DNA of 64,000 nucleotides, from contig CAJTOL010000007.1 of assembly GCA_910577645.1 (NCBI GenBank), positions 1 to 64,000 of the forward strand, written 5' to 3'. The stretch comes from an uncultured Lachnospiraceae bacterium. Its GTDB lineage: Bacteria > Bacillota > Clostridia > Lachnospirales > Lachnospiraceae. The notes under the pieces were generated by a model. That model did no database searches. It was not told the origin of the DNA and saw only the letters and a list, made by a program, of their open reading frames with translations. The translations under genes and the position numbers were made by a program. Shown piece by piece: positions 1 to 8,787 of the stretch. Positions within the stretch are counted from its first letter, which is position 1. Each line of letters begins with the position of its first letter.

Positions 1-53
1 TCAACTTTTTAAACATTTTTCATTTTACCTATTGACATTTCTTAGCTGGACTT

Positions 54-1088
54 TTATACTCTTGCAATCATCTCTCCGAATTTTTCTTTTTCTTCTTTAA
101 TAAACGCATGCACTGCGTCTGGTCCCGGGAGAGAGTCCGAACAATTGTTGCTTCTCACCATCATGGATGCCTCTGCAGACCCAAATTCCAGGCAGTCAAT
201 AATTTCCCAGCCTTGGTATAGACCGTAAAGGAAACCGGAGCCATATCCGTCTCCGCCGCCAAATCCCTTTCTTGCGTCTACCGGGAATGGCTTAATGCTG
301 AACTTCTGCCCATCGCAGGTATAAGCTGTGGATCCTTTCATACCGTGCTTAATCACTACAATCTTCGCACGGTATCCCTGCCAGTACGCAGCGCTTTCTT
401 CATCAGTCATGCCGGATTTAATAAGCTTTTCCGTCAGGTCAAATTCTTCTCTGGAGCCCATGATAATGTCGGCTTCCTTTGCGATAGTGGAATAGTAAAT
501 AGAAATTTCATCGCTGTTCTTCCAGTTGTACTCCCTGTAATCAATATCAAAAATAATTCTAGTATCGTTCTTCCTTGCCAGCATGACTGCTTTTATAGCA
601 GCTTCCCGGGAAGGACTTTCCGCCAGAGCTGTTCCGGAAATCAAAATAGCTTTTGTTCTCTTTATATAATCCTCGTCGATATCATCTACGTGAAGCTGCA
701 GATCTGCAATACAGTTTCTGTACATCAAAATGCCGCTCTCTTTTGGGGAAAGCATTTCTGTAAATGTAAGCCCCAGTTTTTCTCCGTTAGTACATTTAGA
801 GATACAGGATGTATCAATTCCCTGTTCATTAAAATAATCAACAACATATTCCCCAAACTGATCGTCTGATACTTTTCCGATAAATCCCGCTTTCATTCCA
901 TGATGTGTCACGCCGACCGCAATATTCGCCGGGGAGCCTCCCACAAACTTTTCAAAATAATGAACCCTTTTCAATGGTTTGAATTCTTCTTTTACCTCTT
1001 CACTGTAAGCAGGGTTAAAATCAATCGCCACACGCCCGAGAAGTATCAGATCCAATTCTCTTGATTCATCAAAATTAATATACTTCAT
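54..1088 (-). CDS. iolC: 5-dehydro-2-deoxygluconokinase (PfkB family)
   Basis: A 344-residue sugar kinase that should phosphorylate 5-dehydro-2-deoxygluconate in the myo-inositol degradation pathway (cytoplasm). The N-terminus has the PfkB signature GGSPANIAVG near residue 51, and the C-terminal catalytic segment GFGGGDGYGSGFLYG carries the GGGD form of the usual GAGD anion-hole/base motif. The N-terminal LDLILLGRVAIDFNP is typical of IolC rather than of fructokinases. A GGAGGAAG ribosome binding site precedes the ATG. No other iol gene lies in the window to its right, so the rest of the pathway is either beyond the left edge or elsewhere. Assignment to IolC rests on recognition of the family; another PfkB substrate is the main alternative. 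Confidence 0.85.
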   Translation of the reverse strand: MKYINFDESRELDLILLGRVAIDFNPAYSEEVKEEFKPLKRVHYFEKFVGGSPANIAVGVTHHGMKAGFIGKVSDDQFGEYVVDYFNEQGIDTSCISKCTNGEKLGLTFTEMLSPKESGILMYRNCIADLQLHVDDIDEDYIKRTKAILISGTALAESPSREAAIKAVMLARKNDTRIIFDIDYREYNWKNSDEISIYYSTIAKEADIIMGSREEFDLTEKLIKSGMTDEESAAYWQGYRAKIVVIKHGMKGSTAYTCDGQKFSIKPFPVDARKGFGGGDGYGSGFLYGLYQGWEIIDCLEFGSAEASMMVRSNNCSDSLPGPDAVHAFIKEEKEKFGEMIARV

Positions 1089-1354
1089 GATTCTTCCTCC
1101 ATCATCAAATATTATTAAATTAACCTGCTGTAATCTAGGATTTATGGTTTAGTAATCCACCGATAAAAAGCATTTGGCAGCTACTCTGAAAAGAATAGTT
1201 ACACAAAATTTATCATGAAAATACAGGAAACGGTAAAGTTCTTCGGACATATTATTACGGTAATTTTTCCTTTAGAGTATTGGCGGCTCCTTCTATACAA
1301 AAATAGCCGCACGGAGCGGGCGGTGAACGACAGTTGGGAGTGTGTGTGCCTTCT

Positions 1355-1396
1355 AAAAAACAGAAGCGCCCAGATGGTTAAATTCCATTTGGGCGC
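1355..1396 (-). terminator. Rho-independent terminator after the CgeB-like gene
   Basis: A 12-bp stem (GCGCCCAGATGG at 1366-1377 with CCATTTGGGCGC at 1385-1396, one G-T pair) has a 7-base loop and, on the minus strand, is followed by a T-rich run ending in TTTTTT. It sits about 50 bases past the stop of the gene at 1450. The rest of the gap between iolC and this gene (1089-1354) shows only the iolC ribosome binding site and AT-rich DNA; the small ORF that crosses it is not convincing. Confidence 0.75.
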
Positions 1397-1449
1397 ATAA
1401 GATACGGTATTCAGTTAAAATATGATAAATTTTACGAATGTATTTATTT

Positions 1450-2670
1450 TTAATTTTCATTAGCCTTCACTGCCTGAATCCCGCCCAGGAGCCATTCTGC
1501 ACAATGTCCCCAGGTCAAATTCGAAAGTACCTTCTTTCTTCCCCTTTGGATAATTTCTTCCGCCAATTCCTGATCCGTAAGCAGCCGCTCTGCAATCCCG
1601 GGAAGCTCTTCCAGATGATCCAGATCGTACAAAGCAATATCCCATCCGTCAACAAAGCTCTCCTCAAGCCAGCGGCTGGTATCCGTCAAAGGCACTGAAT
1701 GTTGAAGCAGCGTATTAGCGATTCGATCATGGCTGCCATTTTTAAACCAGGGCATCACATTCAAATTAATTTTTGCGTCCGCCATCATAGGAAGAGTCCT
1801 GGCATAGGCGATCCCATCCTCCAAACGGTGTACGTTTTTACAATTTATTGAGGGATGATTTTCCCACCCTCTTCCCAGAAGATAGATCGGTATCCCGGAT
1901 TCTGCCAGTACTTTCACCACTTGCTCTCTCTGGTATTGACGAATCGCCCAATCTACATAGACAGAACCATTCATCAGGGCTTTGACGGCATTTACAGGAA
2001 GCTCCCACCCCAACTGACGGAGAGTGTACAGAACCGCCTGTTCTGTCGCAAGTCTGGAATTCTCCTTCAAATTCTGATACATCAAGCGATAAAATTTATC
2101 CATAGATGTATCGCCGCTAAAAACCAGCTCCATCTGTTTCTCTCTTCGGGAAAGCAATTCTTCCGGCCGGTAATACGTGGCAGAAAAAAGAATTTCGTAT
2201 TTTCGCTCTTTATAAGGAATGATCTGGGTAGTTTCTTTTGGCGCAGCACCGACATGAGGCATAAAAAGCACATAGGGAACCTTATCTCCAAAATACTCTC
2301 TCACATAAGGCACATGATCCCTGTCGCAGCAGAACAAAAGATAGCGGCGGGGGTGCTTTTCAAGGGTAGAGTGGAACCGAAGGGGATGATCCATCAGGAT
2401 ATCCACCACTACCGCCTTATGGGCATCCCACAATTCAATTAATACATCTTCTCTTGTGCCTAATCCGTCAAAGCAAATTACGGCGTCCACCTTTTCCGCC
2501 ATTTGGGGAACGCACTGCAAGAACTCCTGATAAGAGTGAAAATCCTTCAGCTTCAACTTTCGCAAATCCAAAACACAGGTCTCATTCCCTTGGCTCTGAA
2601 ACTCATTTACAAGCTGATCTGTAAAAAAGTTAAATGATTCTACCTCTGAATAGAACAAAACGATCCTCAT
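1450..2670 (-). CDS. CgeB-like glycosyltransferase family protein
   Basis: A 406-residue cytoplasmic protein of the CgeB / glycosyltransferase-1-like type. The C-terminal third, from SHDRIANTLLQHSVPLTD to SNLTWGHCAEWLLGGI, matches the 'glycosyl transferases group 1' half seen in CgeB-like spore maturation proteins, including the sugar-nucleotide-binding region. The N-terminus MRIVLFYSEVESFNFFTD looks like a Rossmann beta strand. I chose ATG 2670: AGGGGG at 2678-2683 gives 7-base spacing to it, but only 1 base to the ATG at 2676. It appears monocistronic, with its own promoter and terminator. Whether it acts in spore-coat or surface glycosylation cannot be told from the sequence. Confidence 0.7.
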   Translation of the reverse strand: MRIVLFYSEVESFNFFTDQLVNEFQSQGNETCVLDLRKLKLKDFHSYQEFLQCVPQMAEKVDAVICFDGLGTREDVLIELWDAHKAVVVDILMDHPLRFHSTLEKHPRRYLLFCCDRDHVPYVREYFGDKVPYVLFMPHVGAAPKETTQIIPYKERKYEILFSATYYRPEELLSRREKQMELVFSGDTSMDKFYRLMYQNLKENSRLATEQAVLYTLRQLGWELPVNAVKALMNGSVYVDWAIRQYQREQVVKVLAESGIPIYLLGRGWENHPSINCKNVHRLEDGIAYARTLPMMADAKINLNVMPWFKNGSHDRIANTLLQHSVPLTDTSRWLEESFVDGWDIALYDLDHLEELPGIAERLLTDQELAEEIIQRGRKKVLSNLTWGHCAEWLLGGIQAVKANEN

Positions 2671-2779
2671 ATCCATTCCCCCTAGTGTAATAATAAATTG
2701 GCACGCGGCGCCTGGCGTCACCTGCCATATTGTCAAAAGGCATCCTGAAAATGCTCACATTTGCCTTCTTCCAAGGATT

Positions 2780-2808
2780 ATTGTACCGTTTTATTCCCTA
2801 TTTTACAA
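2780..2808 (-). promoter_or_regulatory. Sigma-A-type promoter for the CgeB-like gene
   Basis: Reading the minus strand, TTGTAA (2803-2808), a 17-base spacer and TACAAT (2780-2785) form a good housekeeping promoter about 110 bases before the start at 2670. The surrounding DNA is AT-rich. Confidence 0.6.
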
Positions 2809-2823
2809 CAAAATTTTACCATT

Positions 2824-5232
2824 TTAAATATACTGCGTACAGTCCCGGGCCGCCTGGCAGGTAAGCTGCCCAAGCCCTTCCGCCGTAAGCTTCAAAGACA
2901 AAGGGTCGAATTGGATTTTCTTTTTCAGGCAGGCTTCCACAAAGCCGTCAAAGCCTCCCGCCTCTTTCCTGTCCGCGCATAGGCAGACATAGGCTATTTG
3001 GCTCCCCCAGGTCCGGTACTCTCTCTCAATCAGCACATCGTCAAAGGGCGTCAGCTCACTGCTGCACCAGATTCCCACATAGCCCTCCCCTTTTCTGCCA
3101 AATATCCAGGAATCTAGTTTTCTGGTTTCATCCAGGTTGGCTTTTGGCCAGTACAGATGGGTAAAGTGGATGGGGTGTTCCTCTGTAATGGAATAGATTG
3201 CCCCCAGCATACTGACACTTTGCCTTACCGCCGGAAATACTCCATTTCCGTACCAGTATCCTGGCCTCATCTCCCCGTCATCCGTAGAAATTCCCGGATG
3301 ATTTACAAAAACCGGGCAGTCCTTTGCAAGGGCCGCATACCACATATGCTGCTGATATCCGTACACCCCAGGCTCAAACAGGGTTTTCCCATGGTAACGG
3401 GTATTTAATTTCTTTACCCATGCAGTGCTGAAGATCTCCCCTTCCTCCTGCCTTTTTTCACACCGGTCTCCTGGCGAGGCCACGGAGGTCAGAATGTAGT
3501 GTTCTGTCTTTTTTAAAATTATTTCCGCATCCTGAGAGGCGTAAGAAAAATCCGCCTCTTCCTCCATTTTCTTTTTCAGGCCATCCATTATCTGGTATTT
3601 GGTGGTTGCCATGGCCGACAGCCACATACACTCTGCTCCGGGAAGCCCCATGGAAGTGGGCAGCTTTGGATTGATAAAGTGGATAAATGCCTGAGCCGAC
3701 TGTTTAAAAGGATAAATAACATCCCGGTAGACCCGGCCCTGAGGCCCTATGACAACGCCGTCAAATACATGGGTGCACAGCATCTCCAGGTTTTGATCCA
3801 GCGCCCGGGCCGCTCTCAGGGAAATATCCTCCGGCCCAAAATCAATTAAATTTAAAAGGGCCGCCACTGTTACGGATGTATAGGTTGCGCTGATAAATTC
3901 TTCAAAACCATGGTTTTCTACTTCTGTCAGCCAGCTTCTGCATCTTGCTTCTCCAACAGCCGCCTGCTCCCGACCGGTCCGGCCGCTTCTCACAAATATT
4001 TCATCCGGGTACAGATGTCCCGCCGCCATCTGGGCCCCATGAAACATTAAAGCGTGATTTTCGCTCCAAAAGCACATTCCGTCAGAGCCGTCTTCATCCA
4101 TCCAATACCGGTAATTAAGGAATGTCTGGCGGACCGCCTCCATAAATTCCTCATCCATCCTGTAATTTTTCACTAACCGGATAATACCTGACATGAGAAA
4201 ATCCGAGCAGTCGATCCGCTGGTTTATATAGGCCAAATCCTGAAGCAGATACTCTCTGTCCTTCTGGGTCTCCATGCCTGACGCATACCTTGCCAACACA
4301 TGATAAACGGAAAACCGGGCGCCGGATCCTCTGATTTGGAAGGGAATTTCAGCCAGACGCCGGTAAATTTCAAGATGGCTCTTCTCTTCATTTTTGGTCT
4401 CCCAGTATACCGGTTTCCACCTTTCCCCAACCTCAAAGCTCCTTTTTAGCTCCTGGCCTGCAGTTTGGGCTATCACCTGAAAGCAGCAGATATCCTCCGG
4501 AATCTTTTTCTCCTTCTCTGTGATCCTTTCCCGAAGCAGGCGTCCGTCTTTTTTATACTGGAACCACGCCTCAAACTCCGGCGTCCGGTTAAAGTTCAGC
4601 CTGCCTTCTTTCCAAAAAATCTCTTCCAGCCATTGCTCCGCCTGAATAACCGGAGCCGTACCGGCCTCGTCCGGAAGGGCCGGTTTTACTCTCTCATCTG
4701 CCTCCCCTTTTATCTGAAGGCCAAACATATTCCGGCTGTCCCGGACGCCAACGGTCTGAATCCTGACAAAAATAAGATTTTTCCCTTTTTTCAGAGGAAG
4801 AATTATCTCCCTTTTTGTCATAGGTTTATAAACCGCATTTTTCACATGGCAAATCAACTGGCCATTAACCCAAAGCTCCGCAGCCGGATAAGTCCAAAGC
4901 GCCGCTTCCAAATCCAGCTCCTCTTCTGCCTCCAAAACCGTTGCCCCGTAGGCTTCCAGCTTTGTGGGAAGCTGACAGGTATTGGATAAATCCACAAACC
5001 AGTGGTTTCTCCTGTAATAATATTCCCAGAGACAGTTTCCGCACCCTTTCTCTCCCAGCCGGATAGTTTCCGGGGGACTTTTTAGCTTCCCGTCAATCCC
5101 TTCAGTTCTCAAATGCTGTTCATAGAGAATCTGATCCTTTTCTGTCTGGCAGCTTTCATATGGACTGCTTTTCAGTCCGGATATCAGCCACCGGGTTAAA
5201 AAGCCCTGATTTTTTACACCGTAATTTTTCAT
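2824..5232 (-). CDS. Large unassigned protein of a sugar locus, putative carbohydrate-active enzyme
   Basis: An 802-residue protein with no signal peptide, so probably cytoplasmic. I do not recognise a named family. The first ~200 residues look beta-rich, with a carbohydrate-binding-like stretch (AALWTYPAAELWVNGQL and later LPLKKGKNLIFVRI), as in the jelly-roll parts of glycosidases. From about residue 300 to 650 it is helical and rich in aromatic residues (for example CFWSENHALMFHGAQMAAG), which suggests an alpha/alpha toroid like those of some glycosidases, phosphorylases and polysaccharide lyases. It overlaps the upstream permease by 4 bases (ATGA), so it is translationally coupled to the ABC transporter and probably processes the imported sugar. 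Function is inferred from context only. Confidence 0.6.
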   Translation of the reverse strand: MKNYGVKNQGFLTRWLISGLKSSPYESCQTEKDQILYEQHLRTEGIDGKLKSPPETIRLGEKGCGNCLWEYYYRRNHWFVDLSNTCQLPTKLEAYGATVLEAEEELDLEAALWTYPAAELWVNGQLICHVKNAVYKPMTKREIILPLKKGKNLIFVRIQTVGVRDSRNMFGLQIKGEADERVKPALPDEAGTAPVIQAEQWLEEIFWKEGRLNFNRTPEFEAWFQYKKDGRLLRERITEKEKKIPEDICCFQVIAQTAGQELKRSFEVGERWKPVYWETKNEEKSHLEIYRRLAEIPFQIRGSGARFSVYHVLARYASGMETQKDREYLLQDLAYINQRIDCSDFLMSGIIRLVKNYRMDEEFMEAVRQTFLNYRYWMDEDGSDGMCFWSENHALMFHGAQMAAGHLYPDEIFVRSGRTGREQAAVGEARCRSWLTEVENHGFEEFISATYTSVTVAALLNLIDFGPEDISLRAARALDQNLEMLCTHVFDGVVIGPQGRVYRDVIYPFKQSAQAFIHFINPKLPTSMGLPGAECMWLSAMATTKYQIMDGLKKKMEEEADFSYASQDAEIILKKTEHYILTSVASPGDRCEKRQEEGEIFSTAWVKKLNTRYHGKTLFEPGVYGYQQHMWYAALAKDCPVFVNHPGISTDDGEMRPGYWYGNGVFPAVRQSVSMLGAIYSITEEHPIHFTHLYWPKANLDETRKLDSWIFGRKGEGYVGIWCSSELTPFDDVLIEREYRTWGSQIAYVCLCADRKEAGGFDGFVEACLKKKIQFDPLSLKLTAEGLGQLTCQAARDCTQYI

Positions 5233-6080
5233 CCTTTCACCGCCCCTACCGTCAGTCCAGACATAAAATATCTGCTGGTAAATAAATATACAATAACAAT
5301 GGGGACAATGGACATTGCAGAACCGGCAAACATAATGTTCCAGGCCGCCGCCCCGTCCCCCATGGTTTTTAATGCCACAACTCCCACGGTTAAAGGACGC
5401 ATCTTTGGATTTGACATGGTAAATACCTGGGGCATAATAAATTCATTCCACGCGCTTCTAAAAGACAAAAGGGCCACCGTAGCCAGCACCGGTTTTAACA
5501 CAGGAAGAATAATTTTATAATAAATCTGGAAGAAAGAGCATCCGTCAATAGCCGCCGCCTCATCCAGCTCCCTGGGTACTGTGGCCATATAACCTCTTAC
5601 CAGGAAAATATTGGTTACCTGGTTGGTCCCGATACAGATTAAAATCACAGACCACATAGAACGGTTCATCTTTAATTTCACCGCCAGCTCAAACAGGGGG
5701 CGCAGGGATATGCTTCCGATGTTGATAAACATAAACGCTATCATCAGGCTGTAAAGCAGGTTTTTCCCGGGGAATTCCCGCCTTGCGAAGCAATATCCCG
5801 CCATACTGGAAATTGCTACAACTCCCGCCGTTACCATTGTGCTTAAAAAAACGCTGTTAAAGGTATACCGCCCAAAATCCGCCAGCCTCCACGCCTCAAT
5901 ATAGTTGGAAATCTGAAATGTTTCCGGCAGCATGCTGGTTCCTCCTAAAACCAGCTCCTGGTTTTCTTTAAAGGAGCCCAGCACCACATAGAGAATCGGG
6001 TACAGGGTAAAAATTGTCAGCACCCCTAAAAATAAGTAAACTAAGATCTGACCCATTAATCTGGATTTTCTTTTTTCCAT
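5229..6080 (-). CDS. Carbohydrate ABC transporter permease, MalG type
   Basis: A 283-residue inner-membrane permease of the CUT1 sugar importer class. The EAA loop ELDEAAAIDGCSFFQIYYKI, which docks the ATPase, is present, and the C-terminus FMSGLTVGAVKG is the usual MalG-type ending. About six membrane segments are visible. I chose ATG 6080 because GGAGG lies 8 bases upstream; the GTG at 6089 overlaps that site. It follows the MalF-type permease by 18 bases and overlaps the downstream 802-residue gene. No ATPase is encoded in the cluster, so a shared MsmK/UgpC-type ATPase encoded elsewhere is likely. Confidence 0.9.
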   Translation of the reverse strand: MEKRKSRLMGQILVYLFLGVLTIFTLYPILYVVLGSFKENQELVLGGTSMLPETFQISNYIEAWRLADFGRYTFNSVFLSTMVTAGVVAISSMAGYCFARREFPGKNLLYSLMIAFMFINIGSISLRPLFELAVKLKMNRSMWSVILICIGTNQVTNIFLVRGYMATVPRELDEAAAIDGCSFFQIYYKIILPVLKPVLATVALLSFRSAWNEFIMPQVFTMSNPKMRPLTVGVVALKTMGDGAAAWNIMFAGSAMSIVPIVIVYLFTSRYFMSGLTVGAVKG

Positions 6081-6098
6081 CACATTCACCTCCGTCCT

Positions 6099-7016
6099 TT
6101 AATAAACCTCGTCCAATTTTTTACTCAGATTCAGGAAGATAAAGGTAGCAATTCCGATAATCACTGCAGAAACCAGACCTGCCGTAGCTCCATAGCCGAT
6201 CTGAAGCTGGGCGGCGGTAGCGTTTTCATTGCCAAACATTAACTGGTACACATACAAAAACATTACCTGGGTTCTGTCTCTGGGGCCTCCTCCGGTTAAT
6301 ACCATCACGCTCTGGTAATCCTTCAGCGCCGTTGTAATTGCCAGCAGGAGAACCACCTTTAATACCGGCCCCAGCATTGGCAGGGTAATGTGGAAAAAGC
6401 TTTGGACCCGGCTTGCTCCGTCCATATCCCCACTTTCGTATACATCCTGCGGGATACTCTGAAGCCCTGCGAGAAACAGGATCATATAGTTTCCGAAGGC
6501 CCCCCAAAGCGCTACAATTACCACGGATATCATGGCAATGGCAGGATTTCCCAGCCAGTCTACCGGCGCCTTTATCAGTCCCCCTCCAAGGAGAAGGTTA
6601 TTTAAGATCCCGTTATAAGGGCTGTAAATAAAGAAAAAGATTAAACTGTAAATAGCGGAGCTGATTACTGTGGGGATAAAGAATAAAATTCGGAAAAAGC
6701 TTTTCCCCCGAAGTTTTTGGTTCAGCAGCACCGCAGTCACCAGAGAAACCGGCATGGTCAGCACCAGCTTTAAAAAAGCGTATTCAAAGGTATGAATTAC
6801 GCTTTTCCAGTAGATGGGATCATTTGTAAAAATCCTCTTAAAATTATCCAGTCCAACCGGGTAGGCCGCAAATCCGTTGTAGTCATAAAATACATATTTT
6901 ACTACCCAAAGAAAGGGGTATACAGACACCACAAGAAACAGCGCCATCATAGGAAGCAGCATGAGAAATAAGGGTAAATCCCACCTGCCTTTTCTATTCT
7001 TTTTCAGTTCTGTCAT
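6099..7016 (-). CDS. Carbohydrate ABC transporter permease, MalF type
   Basis: A 305-residue integral membrane protein and partner of the MalG-type permease at 5229. It shows the N-terminal WDLPLFLMLLPMMALFLVVSVYPF membrane segment region, the EAA-loop area DVYESGDMDGASRVQSFFHI and the family sequence LTGGGPRDRTQVMFLYVYQ near the end. The EAA loop here has SGDMDGA where EAAxIDGA is usual. I chose ATG 7016, which has GGAGG at 7025-7029 with 8-base spacing. It is the second gene of the locus, after the binding lipoprotein. Confidence 0.9.
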   Translation of the reverse strand: MTELKKNRKGRWDLPLFLMLLPMMALFLVVSVYPFLWVVKYVFYDYNGFAAYPVGLDNFKRIFTNDPIYWKSVIHTFEYAFLKLVLTMPVSLVTAVLLNQKLRGKSFFRILFFIPTVISSAIYSLIFFFIYSPYNGILNNLLLGGGLIKAPVDWLGNPAIAMISVVIVALWGAFGNYMILFLAGLQSIPQDVYESGDMDGASRVQSFFHITLPMLGPVLKVVLLLAITTALKDYQSVMVLTGGGPRDRTQVMFLYVYQLMFGNENATAAQLQIGYGATAGLVSAVIIGIATFIFLNLSKKLDEVY

Positions 7017-7116
7017 TGACTTTTCCTCCATAAAACAAGGGATACCGCAAAATAGAAAGTCTGTTGGTTTCCTTTTGCCGCATCCCCTGCAATGCCTTCC
7101 GGCATGTCCCCTTATC

Positions 7117-8571
7117 TTACTGGTCCAGATATTCCAATGTACCTTCCGCCGGCTTTAAGGGATCAAAATCTTTAATTATCAGACGCCTGGTCTTGCCCAT
7201 CTTTACCTCTTTGTCCAGAGCATCATTGTAATCCTTAGTCAAAGTCTCCAGAATGGGATCAATATCCCCGGCTTCCGGGAAACATGCCTCCCATAATACT
7301 TCCTCCCAGTTTTTCCCCTGGGGGGTCACGTTGGGAAACTGTGGGTATACGGACTCATAAGATAAGGGGGCAAAGTCTGCCAGCTTGCCAATCTTAGATT
7401 GATCTACTGCTTCCATCACCTTATCTGAGGTAGGAAGAGAATATCCTTTTTCTACGTAGCCCTTCATCACGTCTACACTGGATAAATATTCAATTACCTT
7501 TGCCGCAGCGGCCGGGTTTTCAGCAGTGGTAGTCATGGCCCACCCTGTTTGAGGCAGGGCGGACAGAGACCCTTTTATGGTTCCATCCAAAGACGGGATT
7601 TCCGCTACTCCCCACTCCATCTTAGCCGGGAACTGATCCGTAAGAACGCCTACCTCCTGGGAAGCATTTCCGATAATTCCGATATTTCCTTCTGCAAATT
7701 GAACCCGCAGGGGATCGATCTTTAAGCTGGCTGCTCCGGGAATCATGCTTCCGTCTGTAAACATCTGCCTGGCCGCTTCAATCACGGGCTTATATCCGGT
7801 AAAATCATATCTTCCATTTACATAGTCATAGGGAAGGATTCCGCTAACCTCCGCCGCCGGGTAGAGGAACCGCTTAAAAGAAGCGCTTAATCCCGGCATA
7901 CCGATTCCATATTTGATCCCACCTCCGGCCTCTGTCATCTTTTTGGCCGCCTCTACTACCTCTTCCAGGGTTTCCGGATCTTTTGTAATTCCGGCAGCTT
8001 CAAACATCTCTTTGTTGTAAAGAAGCCGGTTTCCGCTTCTCTGGCAGGTAGGAACAAAATAAATGTCCTCTCCCAGGGCATTGATTCCGGGATAGCTGAG
8101 TTTGCCTAAATCATAGACTCCTTTAAATTCATCTGACAACAATGGGTTCAGCGGCTGAATAATACCGGAAGCCACAAAGGAGTTTAAATCAAAGCCTGCC
8201 GTTGCCGCGCCTACGCAAAAGATATCCGGCGCCTGGTCAGAGGATATGGCCATTGTGATCATATTAATATAATTTTCTGTGGTAATCACGTATTCCATCT
8301 CAATCTGTCCCTGGTTCTCTTCATTAAAGCTTTTGACTATTTCCTCCATGTACTCTGCATCATGCCGGTTGTTTGTCCACACCAGCACTTTTTCTCCCTG
8401 AAATGCCTGCTCCTCTGAAGCCGCTTCTGTTCTGGCCTCCTGTGGGGTCTGTTTTGCAGCCGTTGACTCGCTGCCTGATGAAGTTGTTGTTTTCGGTGAT
8501 GCCGAACATCCGGTTACCGCCGCAATTACCGCAGCCACAGCCAGCGGGGCCAAATATCTTTTCTTCAACAT
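7117..8571 (-). CDS. Sugar ABC transporter substrate-binding lipoprotein
   Basis: A 484-residue extracellular solute-binding protein of family 1. The N-terminus has a lipoprotein signal (MLKKR, hydrophobic core, lipobox VTGC), followed by a low-complexity Ser/Thr/Ala/Glu linker to about residue 55. The mature part begins KVLVWTNNRHDAEYMEEIV, typical of sugar-binding proteins of CUT1 importers. It heads a minus-strand operon with the two permeases and the 802-residue protein, and it is divergent from the YesN/YesM pair at 8788, which probably controls it. The ligand cannot be read from the sequence. Confidence 0.9.
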   Translation of the reverse strand: MLKKRYLAPLAVAAVIAAVTGCSASPKTTTSSGSESTAAKQTPQEARTEAASEEQAFQGEKVLVWTNNRHDAEYMEEIVKSFNEENQGQIEMEYVITTENYINMITMAISSDQAPDIFCVGAATAGFDLNSFVASGIIQPLNPLLSDEFKGVYDLGKLSYPGINALGEDIYFVPTCQRSGNRLLYNKEMFEAAGITKDPETLEEVVEAAKKMTEAGGGIKYGIGMPGLSASFKRFLYPAAEVSGILPYDYVNGRYDFTGYKPVIEAARQMFTDGSMIPGAASLKIDPLRVQFAEGNIGIIGNASQEVGVLTDQFPAKMEWGVAEIPSLDGTIKGSLSALPQTGWAMTTTAENPAAAAKVIEYLSSVDVMKGYVEKGYSLPTSDKVMEAVDQSKIGKLADFAPLSYESVYPQFPNVTPQGKNWEEVLWEACFPEAGDIDPILETLTKDYNDALDKEVKMGKTRRLIIKDFDPLKPAEGTLEYLDQ

Positions 8572-8692
8572 TTAGTAGAAACCTCCCTTTGTTTTTGTAT
8601 GAATACAGACATATTATACAAATCCTTTCCGGGTTTTCCCATGTCATTTTATGGCAATGTGTATCATTTATCACGATCATTTTCTATGAATA

Positions 8693-8721
8693 TTGTTTTA
8701 TTCTTACAATCACACTATAAT
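8693..8721 (+). promoter_or_regulatory. Promoter of the first YesN/YesM operon
   Basis: TTGTTT (8693-8698), a 17-base spacer and a perfect TATAAT (8716-8721) lie about 67 bases before the response-regulator start. The same intergenic region (8572-8787) holds a minus-strand TATAAT (revcomp, about 8610-8620) that would serve the transporter operon, but its -35 is poor, fitting a need for activation by the regulator. Confidence 0.65.
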
Positions 8722-8787
8722 AAGTTAGTCTTCTAAAGGTGTCCTCAATGGATGAGGGGACTATTACATCTCAGAAAGGAAGCCATT

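Noticed and set aside
32..60. TTGACA - 17 bases - TATACT on the plus strand
   Set aside because: It lies over the 3' end of iolC and reads antisense into it; no gene follows. Probably chance, so not listed as a promoter.
1215..1400. 61-codon plus-strand ORF in the gap right of iolC
   Set aside because: Crosses the terminator hairpin of the opposite gene and has no ribosome binding site or protein-like pattern.
8360..8720. ORFs of 106 and 115 codons over the start of the binding-lipoprotein gene
   Set aside because: They are other-frame shadows of the lipoprotein signal region and its leader.
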